Both the position numbers and the translations under genes were made by a program. A DNA stretch of 64,000 nucleotides. Source: Candidatus Venteria ishoeyi. Lineage in GTDB: Bacteria; Pseudomonadota; Gammaproteobacteria; Beggiatoales; Beggiatoaceae. The stretch is from NCBI RefSeq assembly GCF_030378065.1, contig NZ_JAUCGJ010000015.1, positions 1 to 64,000 of the forward strand, written 5' to 3'. Shown here in pieces: positions 54,595 through 62,416 of this stretch. The notes beneath the pieces are model-generated. The model searched no databases. It saw only the letters and a list, made by a program, of their open reading frames with translations, and was not told the origin of the DNA. Position 1 is the stretch's first letter. Each line of letters begins with the position of its first letter.

Positions 54595-55524
54595 CTAGGA
54601 GATTTGCACCACAATGGTATCGGCAATCATGTCATGCAGACACTGGCGGGAAGCCTGGAATATAAACAACACATCAATCAGATTCACAAAATCGCCCATC
54701 ACTGGAATTATGCTCAGTAATATGATGGGTATGATACGCAGCCCGATAATACGGCCCAGACCACAACGATTGCCATTACTACGCACAATTTTGATATTGA
54801 GCATGTATTTACCGATACTTTGACCATTAAGATACAATAAACGCAGGTTAATTATTATTAAGAGCAAATAACCTACACCGACAATTGCAATAGCGATATT
54901 GACAAATACTTCTTTATCTTCACCATCCAGGTTTTCCAGCGTATTCATATCGGCGTTGCCCGTTATATACAATATGATAAAAGCCAGTAACAGCGGCACC
55001 ATATAGGTCAGGGTATCCAGTAATGCCGCACCCAGGCGTTTACCACGGGTTGCCATCGGGCTGACATCAGTTTCTTCCCAGTCATCATCTACTGCGGCAT
55101 CAGGTGCCTGATAAGGATTTTGCACCTCTGTCATGTCTGCTGTGCCGGTGGGTTTGTTTGTTGCTGCTGGGGTTGAGTGTGCTTTGGCTTGAGCTGTCTT
55201 GAGCTGTAATTCCTGGTCATAAGCGGTACGTTTATCATCATCGGATAACACATGCCAGGCATTACGCACTGCGCTCAATTGCGTTTGCGCTGCCTGCTTT
55301 ATTTCTTCGGGCAGGGCATCGCGTGACAAACCTAACAAGTCATAATAAGTATTGTCCACCTGTCCGGCTTTTTGTTCATCATAAAGCTGGCGTTGTTCCG
55401 GGTTGGATAAAACGCCATAGGCTGTTTTGATGGCTTGTAAACGTTTTTGGGTGGCTTGTTTCAGTGTTGTCTTATTGGCTGCTGTCGCTGAAATGCCGAG
55501 TAATTGATAATAATTTTTTTTCAT
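54595..55524 (-). CDS. Fusion of two degenerate J-like domains with an RDD membrane domain
   Basis: Residues 1-50 (NYYQLLGIS ... AYGVLSNPEQRQLYDEQ) and ~58-107 (TYYDLLGLS ... AWHVLSDDDKRTAYDQE) are two tandem J-domain-like repeats. Both keep the first YYxLLG helix and the final L-S-x-x-x-x-R-x-x-Y-D helix but are shorter than true J domains and lack the HPD motif needed to stimulate DnaK. After a linker (~110-160) an RDD membrane domain follows (GKRLGAALLDTLTYMVPLLLAF, IAIAIVGVGYLLLIIINLRLLY, LRIIPIILLSIIPVMGDFVNLIDVLFIF). This is the first gene of a four-gene minus-strand operon with a second RDD gene, a diguanylate cyclase and a GspE-type ATPase. Function unknown; probably a membrane adaptor. 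Confidence 0.82.
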   Translation of the reverse strand: MKKNYYQLLGISATAANKTTLKQATQKRLQAIKTAYGVLSNPEQRQLYDEQKAGQVDNTYYDLLGLSRDALPEEIKQAAQTQLSAVRNAWHVLSDDDKRTAYDQELQLKTAQAKAHSTPAATNKPTGTADMTEVQNPYQAPDAAVDDDWEETDVSPMATRGKRLGAALLDTLTYMVPLLLAFIILYITGNADMNTLENLDGEDKEVFVNIAIAIVGVGYLLLIIINLRLLYLNGQSIGKYMLNIKIVRSNGNRCGLGRIIGLRIIPIILLSIIPVMGDFVNLIDVLFIFQASRQCLHDMIADTIVVQIS

Positions 55525-55851
55525 TGTATTTTACCTGAGTTCATGTGATAAAAAACTCGTGTATTGTCCCATAACACCCGCTTTGCTGCTTTTTCACCCA
55601 GTATTTCTATAAACCGAGTCATTTTAGTTGTGCTGGCATACGCTTCATACAGCATAACAGGATAGAACTCAATGTTTAAGAAGTGCTTGCCAAACCTTTG
55701 AGTTTTGGAAACAGAACTTTTACGAATTGTACATGTTCAGCAGGCAATAGAATCCGTTATAATCAAACACTTTGTTTGATAGCGTTTCTGGTAAGATTCA
55801 CAGGCATTAATAAAATCCTCCCACATTGGAAGTATGCATAGAGATTAAATA
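55525..55851. promoter_or_regulatory. 327-base divergent promoter region
   Basis: This region separates the minus-strand J-like/RDD operon from the plus-strand autotransporter. A TATAAT box is at 55758-55763, about 90 bases before the autotransporter ATG; no close -35 match lies 17 bases upstream (GTTCAG). Nothing else is recognised. Confidence 0.35.
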
Positions 55852-58272
55852 ATGGATAAAAAATATCACCTCCCCCTTTTATTCTGGCTATTGTTACTAT
55901 TCTCGACACTGACCAGTGCCGCCGATTTATCCATGAATGTTTCCACCAGTCCCGCACAGGGTGTATTACGCCAGGATTTAACTTATACCGTCACCTTGTT
56001 TCCGGTGCGGGTGGGGGATTCCAAAGTGGTGAATGATGTTGTTTTGACTTATGGCCTGCCACCTGATTTTACGCTGATTTCTGCCACACCATCACAAGGC
56101 ACCTGTACCAGCGGGGATATTGTGGAATGTGAAGTTGGGGATTTAAGCGACAGTCAGAATATCGTGTTTGTGGTACAGCCCCAGCAGACCGGCAGTGTCA
56201 CCAGCAGTTTTTTTGCTTCGGGTTTAAGCCTGGATAGCATCAGCGGTGATGTGACAACCAGTAAAAGCAGCGTAAGTGTTACCACCGCAGTCAGTGACCC
56301 GCCACCGATAGAAATTGCTTTTACCGCCACAGAATATAGCGTCAGTGAAGATGGCAGTCTGGCAAGCATTACCGTCAGCCGCAGCGGCACGGATGAGCGC
56401 GCAATCAGTGTTGATTTTCGCAGTGAAGACGGTACTGCCGTATCCGGGCAGGATTATGATGCCGCCACAGGTACTTTGGCGTGGACCCAAGGCGATCTCA
56501 GCGACAAAAGTTTTAGTGTGCGTTTAATCGATGACAAAGAAGCGGAACGTAATGAAACCATTAATCTGATTTTGGAAAACCCGGTGGATGCCGACTTAGG
56601 ACAGGCTAATGCAGTATTGACCATTGTCGATGATGAAACCACCGGGCAGATTGAGTTCAGCAGCGTTAGTTACCGGGTGTCCGAAGATACGGGCAGCGCA
56701 ACCATCACCGTGGTGCGTAACGGCGGTTCGGATACCGCGATTACCGTTAATTACAGCACCAGCAACAGCAGCGCCATTGCCGGAGAGGATTATACCACTG
56801 CGCAAGGCTCCTTGTTCTGGAGTCATGGCGATAGGGTTGCAAAAACCTTTGCAGTGGATATTATCAATAATCCGGTGATTGAAGGCGACCGTGCCTTAAC
56901 CCTGATATTAAGCGCGGCTGATGATGCGATTTTAGGCCAGCGCACGGCAACCCTGACCATTGTTGATGAGTTCAGCGAAGAAGATGCCGTTGCAGCTTTG
57001 GAGTCGGCAGCGCGCAATCCAACCCAATTGGCGATGGCTGGCCCGATTGGCAAGCTTTGTCAGTCGCGGCAGGCGGGTACGGATTTACAGGCGCTGTGCC
57101 GGGAATTGATCTTAAATGCAGGCAGCAACCCCAGCGCGGTGGCGAATGCCCTGCAACAATGGGCACCGGAAGAATACGCCACGCCGGGACGCATGGCAGT
57201 GGAATTTTCTTCCCGTCAGTTTCGTAATATCAGCAGTCGTTTAATGGCACTGCGTGGTGGTGCGGCAGGGGCTGAGGTGAATCTGGAAGATCTCAGTATC
57301 GACGTGCAGGGTACGCCCTTGCCAAACAGTCTGGGCGAGCCGGTTTCCGGGCAGGAAAAACCCGGCAGTCTGCCACCTGCGGTTGCGCATAAATACGGTT
57401 TGAATGAATTAGGCGTGTTTGTCAGTGGTAATGCCAGTTTTGGTTCCCGCGATGCCAGTGATAAGGAATCAGGTTTTGATTTTGAAAGTCAGGGCATGAC
57501 TTTGGGTTTGGATTACCGGGTCAAAGACAGTTTTATTTTTGGTGCAGCCCTGGGTTATGGCAAGGCTAAATCTGACTTTAATCAAGGTGGCGAGATTAAA
57601 GCGGATGCAGTGACCACTTCTTTTTATACAACATTTTATAAGCCTAAAAAGTTTTATCTGGATGCCATTTTCAGCTTGAGTAAAAACAGCTACGATACGC
57701 GCCGTAATATTATTTACCAAGTGGCAGACACCCAGGTTAATCAGGCGGCTTTTGCCAGTCCTGATGGCAACGCCACAGCTTTCAGTCTCAGCGGCGGCTA
57801 TTTCTTTGTCTATGATACGCTTAACCTGATACCCACGGCACGCTTTGATTATATCCATTCAGAAATGGACAGTTTTCAGGAAAACATGAAATATACCAGT
57901 GCCACGGGCTATCAACTGGGTTTGAATATGGACAGTCAGAGTGTACGTTCCATGACCTTATCCTTAGGCGCTATCGCCAGTTATGAAATGGAACTGGAAT
58001 GGGCTACACTGCTGCCTGAATTGCGTTTGGATGTGATACATGAGTTTGAAAACCGCTCACACTTAATCAGTGGGCGTTTTATCCATGATGGTAGTGGGCA
58101 ACGCTTTTATCTGCCTACCGATAATCCCGATAAAGATTATCTCAGTCTGGCATTTTCCACGGATGTGGAATATGGTGAGGGGCAGATGTTTTATGTCAGC
58201 TATCAAACACTGCTGGGTTTAAACGGCATCACCCACCATTCCATTATGGGCGGCGTTAAGCTGGAGTATTAA
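55852..58272 (+). CDS. Autotransporter with DUF11-like and Calx-beta passenger domains
   Basis: The 806-residue protein has a signal peptide (LLFWLLLLFSTLTSAA), a DUF11-like domain (~27-135, LTYTVTLFPV ... YGLPPDFTLISATPSQGTC), two Calx-beta repeats (~150-260 and ~265-375, with SEDGSLASITVSRSG and VSEDTGSATITVVRNGG; DDE ends), a helical linker (~385-470) and a C-terminal outer-membrane beta-barrel (~515-806: SGFDFESQGMTLGLDYRVKD ... GGVKLEY) as in type Va autotransporters. The last residue is aromatic, as needed by BAM. It should present Ca-binding passenger domains on the cell surface, perhaps for adhesion. It stands alone, divergent from the J-like/RDD operon. Confidence 0.88.
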   Translation: MDKKYHLPLLFWLLLLFSTLTSAADLSMNVSTSPAQGVLRQDLTYTVTLFPVRVGDSKVVNDVVLTYGLPPDFTLISATPSQGTCTSGDIVECEVGDLSDSQNIVFVVQPQQTGSVTSSFFASGLSLDSISGDVTTSKSSVSVTTAVSDPPPIEIAFTATEYSVSEDGSLASITVSRSGTDERAISVDFRSEDGTAVSGQDYDAATGTLAWTQGDLSDKSFSVRLIDDKEAERNETINLILENPVDADLGQANAVLTIVDDETTGQIEFSSVSYRVSEDTGSATITVVRNGGSDTAITVNYSTSNSSAIAGEDYTTAQGSLFWSHGDRVAKTFAVDIINNPVIEGDRALTLILSAADDAILGQRTATLTIVDEFSEEDAVAALESAARNPTQLAMAGPIGKLCQSRQAGTDLQALCRELILNAGSNPSAVANALQQWAPEEYATPGRMAVEFSSRQFRNISSRLMALRGGAAGAEVNLEDLSIDVQGTPLPNSLGEPVSGQEKPGSLPPAVAHKYGLNELGVFVSGNASFGSRDASDKESGFDFESQGMTLGLDYRVKDSFIFGAALGYGKAKSDFNQGGEIKADAVTTSFYTTFYKPKKFYLDAIFSLSKNSYDTRRNIIYQVADTQVNQAAFASPDGNATAFSLSGGYFFVYDTLNLIPTARFDYIHSEMDSFQENMKYTSATGYQLGLNMDSQSVRSMTLSLGAIASYEMELEWATLLPELRLDVIHEFENRSHLISGRFIHDGSGQRFYLPTDNPDKDYLSLAFSTDVEYGEGQMFYVSYQTLLGLNGITHHSIMGGVKLEY

Positions 58273-58360
58273 GGTTAATTGATGTTACGCAAAGGCTGAG
58301 TTTTTATGCTTTGGGCATAAAAAAGAAGCCTTTGCTTCACACTGAGTTTTATCTGAAAAT

Positions 58361-61300
58361 ATGTGGCAATTACTTTGCAGGTTTAACCCGTTACGCCTAA
58401 TACCTTCCGGTAAGGCGTCTTTGCGCACCCTGCTGATTGTGCCCTTTATGCTACAGATTTTTGTTGCCGTGGGTTTAACCGGGGCAATTGCTTTTTTTAA
58501 TGGGCAAAAGGCAGTTAATGATCTGGCAGGCCAGTTGCGCAATGAAGTGACTGCCAGAATCCAGGAACGCTTGCAGGCTTATCTCAGCATTCCACACAAA
58601 GTGAATGAGCTTAATAGCAATGCTTTGAGTTTGAAGGAAATTGATTTGCATAATGCTGAAGAGGACAGTCGGCATTTTTATCAACAGGTCAAAACCTTTA
58701 AGCTGATCAGCCATAGTTATGTTGCCACCCCTGCGGGAGGATATTTTGGCGCAAAGCGTCTGAGTGATGATAGCTACCAGGTGATGCGCCGGGTTAATGG
58801 TGATAATCTCTATTTCTCGGTGGATGCGCAGGGGTTTCCTGTCAGTCAGGTTAAAATAGCCAAAAATTATGATCCACGCCTGCGCCCCTGGTATCAGGCT
58901 GCTGTACAAAAACAGCAGGCAACCTGGAGCGCGGTATATCCTGATTTCACCACCAACAGCCTGGCAATCACCGCCGCTTCCCCCTTGTATCAGGATAATA
59001 AAAATTTAAAAGCAGTCTTAGGCGCTTCTTTTATTTTGTCTTGGATGGATGATTTCTTAAGCAGTCTGCGCATCGGCAAAACCGGGCAGACCTTTATCAT
59101 GGACAGGAATGGCCTGTTAATCGCCAGTTCCAGTCACGCGCCGGTATTAAAAAAACAAACTGATAAAAGTCAATCAGTGCGTATTCCCGCCAATGAAAGC
59201 AGTAATGCCAGAATTCGTCACGCCACGCAAGCGGTACAACAGTATTTTGGTGATTTAAGTCACATCAGCACCAGCCAGAGCCTGGATTTTGTCTTAAATA
59301 ATGATAAACAGTTTTTACAAATTACCCCCTTGCGTGATCGGCATGGTCTGGACTGGCTGATTCTGGTCATCGTACCGGAATCCGACTTTATGGAACGCAT
59401 CAACATGATCTCGGTGGCAACCTTCTGGTTATCCGTGGTTGCGTTGGTCTTGGGTTTATTAGGTGGCCTGCTGACCTCGCATTGGGTCATCCGTCCCATA
59501 CAGCATCTTAATAATGCAGCAAAATCCCTGGCTCTGGGACGCTGGGATCAAGTTGTGGAAGCGCGTCGTAAAGATGAACTGGGTGAATTGGCGCGCTCAT
59601 TTAACAGCATGGCGGAACAACTCAAAGAAAGTTTTGCTACGCTGGAAACTAAAAATGCTGACTTACGCAAACTCGATACCCTCAAAGATGAGTTTTTAGC
59701 CAATACTTCGCATGAACTGCGTACGCCACTAAATGGTATTGTGGGCATTGCAGAATCCATGTGTGATGGCGCGGTTGGCTCCATCAGCGAATCCCAACGC
59801 AAAAACTTATTAATGGTTGCGCAAAGTGGACACCGTTTGACCAATCTGGTGAATGATATTCTCGATTTTTCCAAGCTCAAGCATAAAAACATTAATCTGC
59901 AACTGAAATCCGTGGGGATGCGGGAAGTGGTTGAAGTGGTATTGATGTTCAGCCAAACCTTGGTTGGACAAAAAGCGGTTAAACTTATTAATCATATCCC
60001 ACAAAACTTACCCCCTGTGCTGGCCGATGAAAACCGCTTACAACAAATTCTGCACAATCTGGTGGGGAATGCGATTAAATTTACCGAAAGCGGTAAAATT
60101 GAGATCTTTGCTGAATATCAGACTACAGCAAAACCACCACGATTATTAATCCGCATCCGTGATACGGGTATCGGGATTTCCGCAGAAAAGCTGGGGCAGA
60201 TTTTTGACTCTTTTGAGCAGGTAGATGGCTCCAATGCGCGGCAATATGGTGGTACGGGTCTGGGTTTAACCGTGACCAAACAACTGGTGGAATTGCACCA
60301 GGGGCAAATCACCGTGACCTCGCAACCCAATCAAGGTTCAGAGTTCAGCTTTACCCTGCCGGTGGTAGAGGATGAAAAAACGCCAACGGCGGACTTATCC
60401 AATATATCACCCCACATGTCAACTCGGATGCCCTTACACGAAACCCAGATAAAAACGGCATCTGTGCCTGATGCCAATGAACAAATACAACAAGCGGGTG
60501 CTAAATCGAGTCATCAAAAAAGTTTAATTCATCCCAATCCTGATCAATTTACTATTTTGATTGTTGATGATGAACCGATTAATTTGCAAGTGCTGGTCAA
60601 TCATCTGTCCTTACAAAACTACGCCGTGGTTGAAGCCAATGACGGCCTGGAAGCCTTGCAACTGGTTGAAGAAGGATTAAAACCACATCTGGTATTGCTT
60701 GATATCATGATGCCGCGCATGACCGGTTATGAAGTCTGCCGCCGCCTGCGCGAGTATTTCCCCGCCAATGAATTGCCTATTTTGCTGCTCACGGCAAAAA
60801 CCCAGGTATCCAATTTAATCGAAGGGCTGGATGCTGGCGCTAACGATTATCTGACCAAACCCGTCTCCAAAAACGAACTGCTGGCACGGATTAAAACCCA
60901 TTTGCAACTGAGTAATCTCAATATTGCTTACGGACGTTTTGTACCGCATGAATTTATTCAGCTCATGGATAAACAAAGTGTGGTGGATGTTAAACTCGGT
61001 GATCATATTGAACGTAATATGACTATTTTATTTTCTGATATTCGCGGTTTCACCACCATATCAGAAGCCATGACACCACAGGAAAATTTTGATTTTATCA
61101 ATGCCTATCTCAGTCGCATGGAACCAATTATCAGTAAATATGAAGGCTTTATTGATAAATATATTGGTGATGCGATCATGGCTTTATTCCCCGGCAGCGT
61201 GGACTCGGCGGTACAGGCAGGGGTTGATATGCTGATTCGTCTGGTTGAATATAACACCTCACGTGGTCGTCCAGGCCGCCCTAATCTGAAAATCGGCATC

Positions 61301-61780
61301 GGCATCCACTTTGGCTCACTGATGCTGGGCACGGTGGGCGGTAAAAACCGCATGGACGGCACGGTGATTGCTGATGCAGTGAATCTGGCTTCACGCACTG
61401 AAGGGTTGACCAAAAGTTATGGCACGGCGCTGTTGATCACAGAGCAAACCTATCAAAACATGCGTCATCCAGAGCAGTTTTTGACGCGCATGGTAGATAG
61501 GGTGCGGGTTAAGGGTAAAACTGAAGCCGTCACAGTATATGAAGTGTTTGATGCCGATGAAGCAAAAGAACGGCAATTAAAATTAAAGACACTGGACATT
61601 TTTTCAGAAGGCTTCCATCATTACCACGACATGCGAATTACAGCCGCACAAGCTTGTTTTCAACAGGTGCTGGAACAAAATCCACAAGACAGTGTTGTTG
61701 AAGTCTATTTGCAACGCTGTCAGCAAGTGTTAGAAGGCGAGCTGGAAATTGTTGAAGAACCACAAACCAAGGAGTTTTAA
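58361..61780 (+). CDS. Cache-HAMP-histidine kinase-REC-class III adenylate cyclase
   Basis: Domains of the 1139-residue protein: membrane helix (~28-48), periplasmic dCache (~55-345, DPRLRPWYQAA), membrane helix (~350-372), HAMP, HisKA ([13 protein letters not shown], His451), HATPase (NLVGNAIKF, DTGIGIS, GTGLGLTVT), receiver (LVLLDIMMPRMTG, Asp781) and class III cyclase (~885-1080) with metal Asp893 (FSDIRGF) and Asp937 (IGDAIMALF), Lys in DKYIGD and Thr in DGTVIADAVNLASR. The Lys/Thr pair suggests ATP rather than GTP as substrate (class IIIb). It would turn a periplasmic ligand signal into cAMP through an internal phosphorelay. A ricin-type lectin gene starts 2 bases after the stop. Confidence 0.92.
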   Translation: MWQLLCRFNPLRLIPSGKASLRTLLIVPFMLQIFVAVGLTGAIAFFNGQKAVNDLAGQLRNEVTARIQERLQAYLSIPHKVNELNSNALSLKEIDLHNAEEDSRHFYQQVKTFKLISHSYVATPAGGYFGAKRLSDDSYQVMRRVNGDNLYFSVDAQGFPVSQVKIAKNYDPRLRPWYQAAVQKQQATWSAVYPDFTTNSLAITAASPLYQDNKNLKAVLGASFILSWMDDFLSSLRIGKTGQTFIMDRNGLLIASSSHAPVLKKQTDKSQSVRIPANESSNARIRHATQAVQQYFGDLSHISTSQSLDFVLNNDKQFLQITPLRDRHGLDWLILVIVPESDFMERINMISVATFWLSVVALVLGLLGGLLTSHWVIRPIQHLNNAAKSLALGRWDQVVEARRKDELGELARSFNSMAEQLKESFATLETKNADLRKLDTLKDEFLANTSHELRTPLNGIVGIAESMCDGAVGSISESQRKNLLMVAQSGHRLTNLVNDILDFSKLKHKNINLQLKSVGMREVVEVVLMFSQTLVGQKAVKLINHIPQNLPPVLADENRLQQILHNLVGNAIKFTESGKIEIFAEYQTTAKPPRLLIRIRDTGIGISAEKLGQIFDSFEQVDGSNARQYGGTGLGLTVTKQLVELHQGQITVTSQPNQGSEFSFTLPVVEDEKTPTADLSNISPHMSTRMPLHETQIKTASVPDANEQIQQAGAKSSHQKSLIHPNPDQFTILIVDDEPINLQVLVNHLSLQNYAVVEANDGLEALQLVEEGLKPHLVLLDIMMPRMTGYEVCRRLREYFPANELPILLLTAKTQVSNLIEGLDAGANDYLTKPVSKNELLARIKTHLQLSNLNIAYGRFVPHEFIQLMDKQSVVDVKLGDHIERNMTILFSDIRGFTTISEAMTPQENFDFINAYLSRMEPIISKYEGFIDKYIGDAIMALFPGSVDSAVQAGVDMLIRLVEYNTSRGRPGRPNLKIGIGIHFGSLMLGTVGGKNRMDGTVIADAVNLASRTEGLTKSYGTALLITEQTYQNMRHPEQFLTRMVDRVRVKGKTEAVTVYEVFDADEAKERQLKLKTLDIFSEGFHHYHDMRITAAQACFQQVLEQNPQDSVVEVYLQRCQQVLEGELEIVEEPQTKEF

Positions 61781-61782
61781 TC

Positions 61783-62316
61783 ATGTTGAAACCAATTTTA
61801 TTAACCGTCTGCTTATTAGGCGTCAGCAGTTTAGCGATGTCCGTTTCCGCGGATTTGCCCGATGCCAATAAAATGGAAGCCTTGCAAAAGGCACTTAAAA
61901 ACAAAGTCAATGAGTACAAATTACTGGTGAATGTAAAGGGGCGTTGCCTGGAATCACCACCGGATCAAGCTAAAAACAACGGTGGCAAAATTCAGTTATG
62001 GGATTGCAATAACAGCAAATACCAACGCTGGAAACTCGACAGCCAGCAACGCCTGGTCAACACCAGTGGCAAATGCCTGGATATTGCTGGCCCGGATCTG
62101 CATAAAAACGGTGGCAGCATCGGTTTATGGGAATGTAATAACGCACCCAATCAGAAATGGACGCTGGATAAGGGTCGCCTGCGCAGCGTTGGCGGCAAAT
62201 GTCTTGATATTCCCGGTGAAGCCAACTGGAACCGTAACGGGATGCACCTGCATATCTGGGATTGTAATACCGCGCCAAATCAACGCTGGGATCATAAGTT
62301 GTGGTGGGGTAAATAA
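61783..62316 (+). CDS. Secreted ricin-type beta-trefoil lectin
   Basis: A signal peptide (MLKPILLTVCLLGVSSLAMSVSA) is followed by one beta-trefoil of three repeats, each with KCLD/RCLE and the Q-x-W signature: RCLESPP..IQLWDCNNSKYQRW, KCLDIAG..IGLWECNNAPNQKW, KCLDIPG..LHIWDCNTAPNQRW. The 177-residue protein is thus a single-domain carbohydrate-binding lectin of the periplasm or cell surface. It starts 2 bases after the cyclase-kinase stop, so both are co-expressed; the lectin may deliver or bind the ligand sensed by the cyclase's Cache domain (inference). Confidence 0.9.
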   Translation: MLKPILLTVCLLGVSSLAMSVSADLPDANKMEALQKALKNKVNEYKLLVNVKGRCLESPPDQAKNNGGKIQLWDCNNSKYQRWKLDSQQRLVNTSGKCLDIAGPDLHKNGGSIGLWECNNAPNQKWTLDKGRLRSVGGKCLDIPGEANWNRNGMHLHIWDCNTAPNQRWDHKLWWGK

Positions 62317-62349
62317 CCCCCCGTTATCCTTAATCTGAAAATTTTACCT

Positions 62350-62396
62350 CATTACCATGCTCTGCATGGTAATGACAACAGTATCCGCTCTGCGGA
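62350..62396. repeat. Two tandem TCT-loop hairpins
   Basis: CATTACCATGC-TCT-GCATGGTAATG (62350-62374) and ATCCGC-TCT-GCGGAT (62382-62396) are two perfect hairpins with the same TCT loop between the lectin and the next gene. Could be a repeat or a partial terminator. Confidence 0.55.
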
Positions 62397-62416
62397 TTCC
62401 TTACCAGGAGAAGCCA

